From contig JAQJZZ010000014.1 in the NCBI GenBank assembly GCA_030077755.1, positions 620,001 to 684,000 of the forward strand: a stretch of DNA of 64,000 nt, written 5' to 3'. The notes below the pieces were generated by a model. That model made no database searches, had not been told where the DNA came from, and saw nothing but the letters and a program-made list of their open reading frames with translations. Shown piece after piece: positions 34,889-45,926 of this stretch (positions are counted from its first letter, which is position 1; every line of letters begins with the position of its first letter). Source of the DNA: Filosporella fistucella. Its lineage: Eukaryota > Ascomycota > Leotiomycetes > Helotiales. Made by a program: the position numbers and the translations under genes.

Positions 34889-36371
34889 TCAACAGCAGGA
34901 ATCATCTTCATCGACAAGCTCCAGCTTAAACTTATCCAGAGCTTCGAAAATGGAGTGTAGAGATGTTGGGCTCCTTGAGCTACCTCGCGTGTGACCCCTT
35001 TCATCGAAGTCTCTACGCACAGCTGCGGCTAGTCTCGCATCTGTTAGAACTCTCCAACCCAGCATAGCCATTCCCTTCGCGCATCTAACCGCCGCGCTAT
35101 GCGCATCGTCTGTTCCGGCGGCTTCGGCAAACAATGGCTGATGGTTTGACGCATTTTCCGGAGCAGGTATAGCAAATGTGCCGTGGAAACTCGGCACAGC
35201 ATAAGAAACATTCCCTTGGACAAAGTTAGAACTTCAATTGCAAAAACCCAAATTATGCTTCCCATACCCATATCTGTCGAACCTGGAATGCTATCTCGGA
35301 GTGAGATTTTCTCCCCAAGATCTTCCATATCTTCTACATACTGCTTGGAAAGTGTGTCGTTGACTTTCAGGTCGGAGTAAGTAGGGGCGCTGCAAAAATT
35401 ATCAGTGATATCCAGAAATTGCAAAAAGTGACATACTAGATGTAATTTAAAGTGCAGCCAGTTGCCATAGCAGCTGCTTCAAAACACAGCTTTACTCTAG
35501 CCAACAACTCGTCTGCTCGTTTAATAGTCGGGCTGCGAATATTGTAATTCATCCTCGTATACTCCGTGATGACATTGGGAACCGTACCACCATCTTCAAT
35601 AACACCATGTATCCGTTCGTCAGGCCGTATCTGCTGTCGAAGCATCGATATATTTGTATAGGCTGCAACAGCTGCATCCAAGGCATTGAGCCCATTGAAT
35701 GGTTCTGCACTTGCATGTGCACTCTTGCCTCGAAACTCGACCTTCAACTTATGGCTTGCAAGTGTCATTGTCCCTGCCAATCCAGTATAACCTTCCTTAT
35801 ACGTATGTTCCGCCATAGGGTGCGCCATTATAGCAGCTGCGATATCGTCCGTGAAGGCTCCCGCCTCCAACAGCTTGACTTTTCCGCCGCCGCCTTCTTC
35901 GGCAGGTGTGCCGATTATCCTTATGCGCCCCGGAAGTCCCATCTTCAATATCGTTTTGGCCAAACCTAGAAAAGCTGCCACTGAGGATGTCGCTATCAGG
36001 TTGTGTCCACAGGCGTGACCGATATTTGGCAGCGCATCGTATTCTGCACAGAATACTACCAACCTCCCACCACTTCCACACTCAGCCTCGAAAGAGGTTT
36101 CGTATCCGTACGCGCCCTGCTTGACAGTGAAACCGTGATTCTCGAGTGTTGTAGTGATTGCCGCGCAAGCCAAGTATTCTTCGTAGCCAAGTTCGGGATT
36201 ATCGTGAATGTATTTATTCAGTTCGCGAAGTTCGTCGTTGCTTGCATCGATGGTTCGATAAATGGCAGATCTGACTTCCGGTGTACTGAATTTCCTTGCG
36301 ACTGAAGCTGATCTATCGAGTAGCTGCCCGATATGCCTACCAGAAGGTTGGGAGGTTTGGATGATGGTCAT
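34889..36371 (-). CDS. M20-family amidohydrolase / peptidase
   Basis: Zinc-dependent amide hydrolase of the M20 (PM20D2 / aminoacylase-1-like 2) type. Exons 36371..35437, 35389..35268 and 35214..34889 give 460 aa, phases matching. Metal-site motifs are CAEYDALPNIGHACGHN, TPAEEGGGGK (the Glu-Glu pair) and AIMAHPM. The dimerisation-domain motif is KLKVEFRGKSAHASAEPFNG. The ATG at 36371 is the first in frame. Related enzymes hydrolyse dipeptides, acyl-amino acids or aminobenzoyl-glutamate; the substrate here is unknown. The last ~40 residues extend beyond the fold. It converges on the P450 with 131 bp between stops. Confidence 0.92.
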
Positions 36372-37556
36372 GATAACGAGCACTTAGGAGGAAGAAATTG
36401 GAGCAACAGGAATGCAGAAAGAAGTTCATTAACGAAAGGGAAATATAAAAACAAACCCACCTTTCTCCTACCTTGCGCGATGAGGGATATCTCCTATTTC
36501 ATGGTCGGAGCTCGTTGTGGTTCACGGAGAATGATAGAAATGTGGTGAAGATCTGACTGCCGCTTTGATACTCGGTAGCGAAGCTAGCCCTGTTAGTTAC
36601 CCGACGGAGACAACGACTTTCCTCTTTCCCTGAAGTCAAAATATTGTCTTTGCATACCCCACTTATGGCACCTTTCTGCACACTGAAGTGAGGGTGTCTA
36701 GCGAATATAATTTATTCGATTCCATTTCCTATACTTCTCTCTTACCCTACCAAAATTTCGAAAGTGTCCGCCCTGAAGGCCCTGATATCAACTTCAAGAG
36801 TATCCGAACTGCTTACGAGCTTCTGACATACTGTATTCGGGCAGTTCATGGCAACAGGGTGATTGGTTTTGACCATTGCCAAGCCAATAACCCGTATAAA
36901 TAAAGTACAGAAGTCAAAGTTGCGCCGGCCCCGTCTACCTGCTTTACCTGTCTCTCCCTGTCGACCATTATTATCGGCTTCCTCGGCTCATAAACAGGCG
37001 AATCATCCGCATTGGGTGAGTTTTGACCTAGAAAGGGGAATTTGGGCTTGGCATATATGTCTTACATCTCGGAGACACTCTATTTTTGCAAGTTGCGTTC
37101 TTTTGGGAATATTGGCATTTAATTTTCATTGATAGGTCTCATCAATGAGTGTTACTTCCCCTGTTTACACAGTATTGCATGTCAACTCGGTGATTGATCT
37201 GAGAAACATAAGCCAGGCTGAAATTATAACGTGATGATATTTAGCTCCTTGAATATTCTGCTTCCTTATCAAGATGATCCAGAGTTAGAAAGTGTGTTCT
37301 TCAAAAGCAGGCAAAATTTTGATCATCGGGAGGTTCAACAATGCAAAGCTAACCACAAGTGTGCATGGTGCTAGAGTTTGTCACAGAAAGTAGCAATTTA
37401 GGTCGGTCAATCAAGGAATTCAATTCCAGCCAAGTCTATTTACAAGAACACATTTACACATCCATGTGTGTTTCCTTCAAAACCAGAAAAGCACATCTAT
37501 ATATACAAAAGAATTCAAACAGCCAATACGCCTGCATCGACTCGTTTCTGCGTTAT
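36372..37556. other. intergenic region
   Basis: About 1.2 kb with no gene accepted. It probably holds the promoter of the M20 gene and the 3' flank of the LPMO-like gene. Confidence 0.45.
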
Positions 37557-38405
37557 CTATTCGCAATCATCATCTTCCTCCTCAGGAGTGGTGCTCGTCT
37601 CAGCAGGTGCGGAAACAGTCGTGGGTGTGGCGATAACAGAGATGGAAGAGGATCGGATGACAGTTTGTAGGGTAGTTGGGATAGGGGCCGTGGCGCTGGT
37701 AACGGCAGCCGCAGCGGATGAGATGGCAACGACAGGGACCGATGATGATTCTGCAATTGGGGCAGCAGTCGAGCTAGCGACTGGGACAGCGATAGCTGAT
37801 GAGGAGCTTCCGGTTGAGGCTCCTGATCCACCGATTGTGAAATCGACGCAAGACTCGTAGGTCTGATCAATAGAAGCAGCGTTCCAGTAATGTTGGAGAA
37901 CGCATGCACCAGCAGTGGAACAGGTTGACTCGAGACCGGAGGGGATGGTGAGAGAGAATGATGTCTCGTTAGCGGGGATAGCCTTGGAGTTGTCGCCGAA
38001 ATCTGAGTAGACGAGGAGTTGGTCGCCGATAATGGTGTTGGTAGCTGTGTTCACAATGGAAACATTTGCGTATCCGGTGTGAGGAGCACGAACATCGAAT
38101 TTGAAATCGACAACTTGGCCTGCAGTCCATGATTGAACGTTGGCGGTGTTGTCAGCGAATTTGAAACCTTTGCACAACCAGATGTTGCAAGCAGCTTCAT
38201 CGTAGTCAGTCTGCGAGGCAGCGACCTGGAGTTCTCCTTGAATGTTGCCGTATGTGTCTGAAGCTTGGTTGTTGTAAACTTGTTCTCCGCAGGCAGCCTT
38301 CATAGCATCACCAGCAAGACGAGGCTGAGGCGAAGTAAGGAATCCATGAGCAGAAACAGAGGTGATGAGACCCGCAGCAGCGAGGAGAGTAGCAGAGTAT
38401 TGCAT
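37557..38405 (-). CDS. secreted LPMO-like (chitin-binding type 4 / cellulose-binding domain 3) protein
   Basis: A single exon of 282 aa. The signal peptide ends SVSA at residue 19, so the mature protein begins with His (HGFLTSPQPR), the hallmark of copper LPMOs. A second conserved His lies at APHTGYANV (mature residue ~90), which could complete the histidine brace. Conserved Cys (AACGEQVYNNQ, CNIWLCKGF, CSTAGACVLQHYW, YESCVDF) fit disulfides. A Ser/Thr/Ala-rich C-terminal tail ends in EEEDDDCE, with no GPI signal. An oxidative role on chitin or glucan is inference from the family; the fold class is fairly clear. The start is set by the signal peptide. Confidence 0.82.
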   Translation of the reverse strand: MQYSATLLAAAGLITSVSAHGFLTSPQPRLAGDAMKAACGEQVYNNQASDTYGNIQGELQVAASQTDYDEAACNIWLCKGFKFADNTANVQSWTAGQVVDFKFDVRAPHTGYANVSIVNTATNTIIGDQLLVYSDFGDNSKAIPANETSFSLTIPSGLESTCSTAGACVLQHYWNAASIDQTYESCVDFTIGGSGASTGSSSSAIAVPVASSTAAPIAESSSVPVVAISSAAAAVTSATAPIPTTLQTVIRSSSISVIATPTTVSAPAETSTTPEEEDDDCE

Positions 38406-39777
38406 CTTGACTGAATTCTTTCGAAAATTTGGAGGGTGGATAGATAAGATAAGCTTCTGGACAAGCAATGACCGGCAAAGCAAATGAATGTAATGGGTAA
38501 TTCGAAAAGAACGTGAGGGTCAAAGGACCGTAGAGAACGTAGTGCTTGGCAGGAACAAAGAACAGAAAGATGATGAAGCAAAAGAAAGAGAAAATGAGGG
38601 CATTACGAGTTTATACTTCCAGAGCCTCACCCCAAATCTCGCACGCTCCCTAGCAAAGTATCGAATAGACACCCGTCTCACGCGTGGAGAACAAGCAACC
38701 TCCCTTCCCGTCCATCATCTCCTTCCCAAGGATCCGAAAACAGTCTTCCAAGTCTCCACGCCGCACCAGAACAGCCTCTCCAATATATCCATGACAATCC
38801 AAGCTTCCTTTCCCAACGCCTTGGGTGCACGTTGCCAAGTGTGCGTCCCTTTTCCCCTGGTGCCAGCTAACAGACGCCGGGAAAATCTCAGTCGACGTGG
38901 GTAAATGCTAATCTATATGTTGCGGCTGGTGGAGATCGTATTTCGTTTCGCCCCACGCGCGTTTCGTCTGATGTTTCAATGTCTGTGCTCGGCCGAGGCG
39001 CTGAGGGTCGGAAGGGGCCGAGATTTGTTCGGTGGCGCTTCGATTACTAGTCTTCGTATGATGAAAAAGAGAGGTTTGAAACTATTTGTTTGTTAGATTT
39101 GAAGCGCTTTGCGATTGGAGAAAGGAATGCGGATCCTTGAGGTGGGAAGGTAGAGAGGTGGAGATGGAATCCCATTCTGGATACCGGTAGTATAAGCGAA
39201 AACCCCCCTTAATTGCAACAAGCATTGACAATGACTTCATTTATGCTTGCATAATTCTCATCAGATGGACTCGTCAGCAAAGAATATGACTATGCTCAAA
39301 GCCTGCTGTGAAATTAAACTTCGAGAAATGCTTCCCTTCACTAAATCTTACATGCATCGATATCCTGGCCACACATGTGAGGGGCAAGAAGAGATACCGC
39401 CATCGAGGAAACCCGCAAGCCTTTACTTCTGTGAGACTCTATTGACATACGTCATATGTACGCAAGAGTGTAGTCTTCAAAACCACGAAAACAAATTCCT
39501 TTCAAATTCAAATCCCAAGAACGCCCTAATCTACTAAATTTAAATCTAAGAACTATATATAAGAAGTGAAGTCCGAATCTTATAACGGAAAAAACTCTGC
39601 AGGCCCGACAGAGGGATGCTTTAGCATCAATATCATCAATAAACAATAAATGGGACAAATGTCCCCTCCAGAATCTCCCCATTACCTATCACCTCACCTC
39701 AAGTATTGCCTATTCATCCCCAAGCCAATGTCCTGTGATTTACTCTTGTGTTTCCTTCACACGATTATGGCCGCAGC
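38406..39777. other. intergenic region
   Basis: About 1.4 kb holding the promoter of the LPMO-like gene and 3' flank of the CBM1 gene. Small frames, such as 38542..38904 and 39247..39537, have no support. Confidence 0.45.
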
Positions 39778-42181
39778 TCAAGCATATCTCTCATCAACAC
39801 ATTGGGAGTAGTAAGGGTTCCATTTCTTGCACACAGTTCCCTTGGCACAAATCCCACTACCTTTATAATTCAAACCACCACACTGGTAATACTCTGGAAT
39901 GGGAACAGCCGTCGAGGAAGAGCTAGCTGAGGCGCTGGCAATTGTTCCTGTAGATGAAGCAAACCCGGAACTGGCAGACAAGACTCTAGTCACGAGTGTG
40001 GTAGGGAGATATACACTTGATGATGCTGAAGCTGTGACGTATACTGTGGTCGTCTCCTCGACGAAGCTTCCTGAAGATGAAGGAGCGAGGCTAACAATCG
40101 AAGATGGCGTTGCAGTCACGAAATCAGTGGTCGTAATTGTAGTTCCACCAACCGTGATCGTGCTGGGTGATGCCGTGATTGTCACAGTGACGGTCTGCGG
40201 ATGGTGTGGCCTTCCTTTTCTCGACGAAGTCGTGAGAACTGGGCTGGCAGTGGAACTTGTTTCATGCCTCGAGGTTGAGTTCAAAGATGAGATACTGGTT
40301 GTCAAACTTGGGTATGCAGTTCCTGTTGGCAAGAAGCTTGTTGAAAGAGTTGGCACTGCAACAGCTGTAGAGTTTGTGAATAGCGGCCCGGAAGATTTAG
40401 TGAACGGCAGTCCAGTTGCTATCGGGATACCATGGCTTGAAGGGATTCCCGTAGGAATAATGGAGAATGCTGAGGCCTTGGTGCTTGCAGTAGAATTCAA
40501 GACTGGTGCAACAGGCGTCGTGAAGGAAGGATATCCAGTCCCTGTTGTGAAAAGAGGGCTGGAGAATGGCTTGGTGGGGAATGCTCCGGGGGTTTCGCTT
40601 GGAGAGGTTGCTTTTGCAATCGTGGTCGAGTTCGTGAATGATAAAGCTGTGGATTTAGTGTAAGGAAGATGTCCAGAGCTATGCGGGATGCCATTCGATG
40701 AACGGATTATTGATGGGAAAATTCCTGTGGGAACAATCGTTGGAATTACCCCGGTCGAGAATGCCCCAGTAGCCGGAGGAGCGGTAGGAAGACCCCCAGA
40801 GGAGAATATCTGGGTGGGAATAGCCGGGTTGCTCGAAGTGCTGTTTGTGAACACGAAACCAGTTGACTTGGTGTAAGGAAGGCGTCCAGACGGGGTTGGG
40901 ATTACCCCATGAGAAGAGACTCCTGTTAAAAAGGGTGCGGTAGGGAAAGCACCGCTAGGGCCTGTTGGGAGGGCATGACCCGAGGTGCCGTTCGTGTACA
41001 ATGGTCCAGTTGGCTTAATGTAGAGTGAATGGCCAGTCGAATACAGGATGCCAGATACTATCCTGCTCACTCCAATGGGGTACACTCCCGTCGAGTAGGC
41101 AGTCGGTGAGTTTTCGGTCGGGATGATAGTTGCAGTAGAATTGAGAAAGACAAGGCCAGTCGATTTTGTGTATGGCAACCGTCCAGAAATTATCAACGGT
41201 CTCGTGACATACCCTGACACGTAATGAGGACCAGTTGATGGCTGAGCAAACCCAGATGAAACTCCGGTACCCAACCCATGATTCCCTTTTCCGGTCGGCT
41301 GCGCTACTCCTGAAGCATTGTTTGTGAATATCGATCCCGTACCTGGAGTATATGGTACTCGTGCTGTGGGAGAAGTTGTAGGCTCGTTTGATGATTTGGT
41401 AAACTCTCCAGCGGCTGTTGGTAGAGCAAATCCAGACGAGACTACGGTCGCTGAGAAGCGATGGTTAACAGAACTTGCGGGTGGAGCCACATAACCTCCA
41501 GTTGTGCTGTTGGTAAAGTGTGAGCCCGATCCCTTGGAAATTGGCAGTCGACCACTCGAGTGGGCTGCTGAGCTGATTGGTATAGGTGTGTAACTGCTGT
41601 GCTCGCTTGGTTTTGGGAAACCTGACGAGATACCAGTGCCATGTAGCTTGGCTGGAATACCTGTTCCCGATGGTTTCGGGGGCTCAGCTGTTGAGTTGCC
41701 GAAAAAGGCAGACGAACCCCTCGTCAATGGCTTATGCGGCTTACCAGATACACTCGCGGTTGTCCTTTGGACCGAGATACTCTCGGTCACATTGATATAC
41801 AGAGCTGCAGTTGCCTGAGTAGGTGGCGCGGTGGCAGCACTTGAGTGTGAAGCAAATGTAGGGAAACGTTTCTCGGTTACATTTGTTGTTGGCTCGAGAG
41901 GAGTGCCACTTGGTTGGGTGGATGGCTGAGAGGTATGTTCGAAATGAGGCGCCGATGCATTCTTTGAAGCATTAGTTGGAAAGATTTGGCTGCGTTGGAT
42001 TAGTATTGTATTTTCTGTTTCTCGACTTGAGACCTTACGATGTGTGGTTACTCCATCTTGTGGAATTTCCTCCAGGAGGAACACCTGTAGGGTGAGCGAT
42101 CCCCGAGCCCACAACGTACGGCGACTGCGCAGATATGGCAGCGGGCAAGATGATTGCATATAAAAGAGCGTGGTAACGCAT
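39778..42181 (-). CDS. secreted mucin-like protein with C-terminal CBM1
   Basis: Exons 42181..42039 and 41989..39778 give 784 aa. A signal peptide (MRYHALLYAIILPAAISA) is followed by ~650 Ser/Thr/Pro/Gly-rich residues with several degenerate repeats of the type RLPYTKSTG-x-VF-x-NST, spaced by ~55-65 residues and rich in N-glycosylation sequons. The last ~35 residues are a fungal cellulose-binding module: YYQCGGLNYKGSGICAKGTV, then CKKWNPYYSQCVD, with four Cys and the aromatic binding face. No catalytic domain is present. It is probably a heavily glycosylated wall- or cellulose-attached protein, possibly for adhesion or surface masking (inference). Confidence 0.88.
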
Positions 42182-43578
42182 AGTTCGTGCGTAAAATCAA
42201 TTCCTGGATATAAATTCCAGTTTCGTTCAGTCGTTATTCTGGAGACCAAAAGAATGTAAGGTGGCACAGCCAATTATTACCAGCACCTAGCACGATGGAA
42301 GAAAAGAATGACTGAAGTTAGGATATTCCAAAACAGAATGCTTGCAACAAAAAGAAAGGAATTCAACGTTATTTGAAAGGCCATGAAGGTAAACATTGCC
42401 TCACTTCGGAGTGCAGATCAGTGTTGGGTGGGGCATCTTGCTTTTCCAATCTTGTCATCTTTCGGGTACCCGCAAGATTGATAGACAAATGCTCAGAATT
42501 CCACGCTTGAAACTGTAAAGCTCAGGCCAAAGTGGTCTACTTTGGCAAATTGTGCTGCAAATGGCTGGAATTTCGTAATCATATTCCCTTGCACTGAGTC
42601 TGCAGATATAAATAAGGGTGCAAGTCTCCACTATGAATACCAGTGATTCTGAAAGCTCATTTCACCATATTTGACAGGGCTTGAGATAAGACTTCTCAAT
42701 ATCAAGATATTTTCAAATTGCTTACGATTCGCGTGCGCTTAAGTGAAGAGGTACGTGCTGGATTTGAACCAAAGTGTAGTGGGAACTTCAAATCTTATTT
42801 GCGGATCGAAGTTTATGAAGCAGATGAGGCTCCAAGGGTGTCTCGGCGACACTTATCCTATTTGGTCAATATTTCCCGAAAGATAGAGTAGAATAATGAA
42901 ATAAAAGTTTCATCTTGATGGAACACATGTGTAAAGCTTATCATCGCGAAATGGTGAAACACATAGTGTACACGTACTTGGTGATGATTTGCAGAGGTAT
43001 GTATAAGACTGAGTAGCCAGCGACTTCATGTGATCATTTCCTTTTGGTGAGAAGAGCACGAGCTTCGGACTTCGGTCATTGTAACGGGATCACAAAGAAC
43101 GAAATTCTATTCTGGGCTGGATCTGAAGGAATTCTCAAAAATAGGAATAGGTATTGTCAAGCCCATCTGATGTGTGGCTTCGAAGGAGCGCCACCAAAAG
43201 AGCGCGATCACGTGATAAGCAAAATTCCCCAAGCCTCTCTGGCACAGTACGTAAGGTAGGTATGAGCTCTGCAAAATACTACCCTTGGGAGTCTTCCTTT
43301 ACGCTTTTGCAGAGGTAAACGAGCAGCTGTTGAAATATTGCCGTCATCGCCACGTCCATCAGCAGTATCACCGTTCGGGAAATACAACAGAAAGATATTG
43401 GAAGACGAGACCAACCTAACTTTCAACGTACACCGGAACCTGCCCACAATATCGGATCATATATCGAATGGAAAACCAAACGATAAATCGGAGGGACAGG
43501 GAGGAATAAACATCCCGTAGAAATGCAATCATATACACATCCTCTAATCTATATACAACTTCCCGAATCCCGATGATA
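42182..43578. other. intergenic region
   Basis: About 1.4 kb. It contains the promoter of the CBM1 gene and the 3' flank of the SGNH hydrolase. Nothing else was recognised. Confidence 0.5.
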
Positions 43579-44992
43579 CTAAAATATATCCAAAGGAAAC
43601 AGCTCCGCAATCTTCGCATACCCCTTCCCATTAGGATGCAAATAATCTCCTCCCTGCAACTCGGTACTCAACTGCGCTGGGAAACTCTCGTTCCTCAACC
43701 ACTTATCAAAATCCAGCACCTCGTCGAAAACCCCGCTAGTCCTGATGAAAGTATTGACTCTTTGTCTCGTCTTTTCCCTTTCCTCACTACTATAACCTTG
43801 CATTGTCGCATTGAAACCGGGTGCACTGAAGGGGGTAATGGTAGCGGCGAAGAGGGGAATATCGAGAGCGTGGATCCGCGTGGCGATTTGTTTGTAGGCT
43901 GCTATCAGACGGTCGCCTACAACTTTTTGAGAGGTAGCATCTGTAGCTGCAGTCCCGATATCGTTTACGCCTTCGAAGAGCATTGCATACTCTATGCCTG
44001 AATGGGAGAGAACATCTCGATCGATACGAGAAAGTGTATTCGGCCCTAGACCGTCGGCGAGAACACGGTTACCGCCTGCTGCTTGATTCAAAACTGCGAT
44101 GTTGGACGTAGAAGGGTGTTTCTGCATTTTTGCGAGCACGAGATCGGGCCACCTGATTCATGCTGTCAGTTGGATTGTTCCGAGGAAGAGGGATAGGATG
44201 GACTGGGGAAAACAAACCTATTGTTCTTATCTGTATCACTTCCTCTCCCATCTGTGATACTATCCCCCACAATCACGAATCCTTTCGAACTCCTCGGCAC
44301 CGCAACTTCCACAGCACTCAAAAAATACCAATGTGCCGTACTCTTGCTCGCCGTATCGGTGATATTCGTCTCCGCAATCTTATTCCCTTGACTCATCCAA
44401 CTCGTGGTTCTGCTCCCCGGATGACCTGTGATGAAATTGCTCTGCTGACCACCTTGGAGGTAGATGGACACTGTGAGCATAGATTGCGGTTTGAGATCAA
44501 AATTAATCGGATCAGAGACCACAAGTGCACCATTAGGAATCGTGTAATTGGCGCTTCCGCTAAAAGTGACCGTTTTCAAATTCGAAGGCTGGATGGCAGC
44601 TACGCCTGCAGAGCCATTAAATGGGACAGCGACGGTAACGGCCGTGATAGGTAATTCTGTGGTTCCAAACACATTTGATATTCTGATTCGAAGCTGGGAG
44701 CCACCAATTGACATATGCAGTGTTTGACGGAGAGTAGAATTGACGAATACAGCGCCTGATTGGTTCTAGAATCGCATCATGAGTGGATATCTTTTTTTGG
44801 GAGAGGGGAACATACATAGGGAACAGGAGGTAAATTAGCAGGTTCCACCAGCTGAGGCATAGAAACCCAGGTATCCACCCAACGATTCTGTTTCCGCCAT
44901 GCTGCTTCAGCATTTACTCCTCCCACCACCGATCCCAAACCCGCTCCTATACACACAAGCGCCCTCACGACATCCAGTTTTCTGACAAACAT
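43579..44992 (-). CDS. secreted SGNH/GDSL-type hydrolase
   Basis: Esterase-type hydrolase acting outside the cell. Exons 44992..44816, 44765..44218 and 44152..43579 give 432 aa; phases match. A hydrophobic N-terminus (VVRALVCIGAGLGSVVGGVNA) serves as signal peptide. A beta-rich N-terminal domain (QLRIRISNVFGTTELP) precedes the SGNH blocks: VGDSITDGRG (Ser ~228), NQAAGGNR, FEGVNDIG and DYLHPNGKGY (Asp/His). Related proteins deacetylate plant wall polysaccharides or pectins; the exact substrate is unknown. With the LPMO-like and CBM1 genes it forms a wall-directed neighbourhood. Confidence 0.9.
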
Positions 44993-45926
44993 TATGAATC
45001 TTTCAATTTTCACCAATGTCTTCCCTCAATCCGAAAAAGCAGAAGCAAAAAACAACAGGACCAAGAACCCAACTTCCGGGAAACAGTTCATAGCTATATA
45101 ACCATCCCCATAACCCCGCAAACCGCTAAAGAAAAAATTAATATCCAAGTCTTTGGAAGAGAGGGGAGGAAGAATATTAGACCGGCACCAATTTCATCAG
45201 CCTAATCTCATGCACGCAGGTACGAAATCTAAGATTCCGATTTAGCGTCTCCATTCTGATTATCCCTTGGTCCGGTTTATCCTAGTCTTGTCAACAACCT
45301 ATATTATAAACTCTATTCATATATGACGCCTCACTTCCCTGGAAATAAAGCAGTATATAGCGGGCCCGAGAATCCGGTTCTCATCTTCTCACATTAGTAA
45401 GAAAAGGTAATGAATGGATAGGGATAATTTAGGAATATATGATTGAATGCAGGCACATTCCTAGATAAATGACGTGTTATGTACTGGAAAAAGTATTTAT
45501 CCAACTTCAACATGGATATGGTGGGGTAATAAGCATTTCGGCGAGGGGTACCGAAGACTATATCGAGAAGTGGGGTCGAGGTTGCCCCTGGATTCAGGCT
45601 GATTCCAAGTCAGGTGATGGGGATGCTGATCTTTGTTTTTTATTGCTGCTATTCATGAGGTGGTTGTTCAAATAGGAAGGGAGATGCAATGCGAGAGGGT
45701 AAGTTATGGAATAAGTTGCACATGGTGGATTTACGAATGGTTGCAGAGGAGATTGAAAAATGAATAGAATAATGCATATCTCCAGGTTTCCCGTTGATAT
45801 GCGAAGGAAGTAAGACAATATCATAGTAACGGAAAGACAGTGTTTCCAATTAAGCATATTCCTTCCTCCATAGCTTCATCACATAAATCGCCGACCATAC
45901 ACATTTCCGCCCCATAATGACTCGTC
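44993..45926. other. intergenic region
   Basis: Promoter of the SGNH hydrolase and 3' flank of the next minus-strand gene. No gene was accepted. Confidence 0.5.

Noticed and set aside
39899..40663. 254-codon open frame antisense to the CBM1 gene
   Set aside because: It mirrors the low-complexity Ser/Thr repeats of the real gene; there is no independent support.
42765..42780. GGATTTGAACC, an inverted B-box-like site
   Set aside because: The flanking sequence does not form tRNA arms on either strand.
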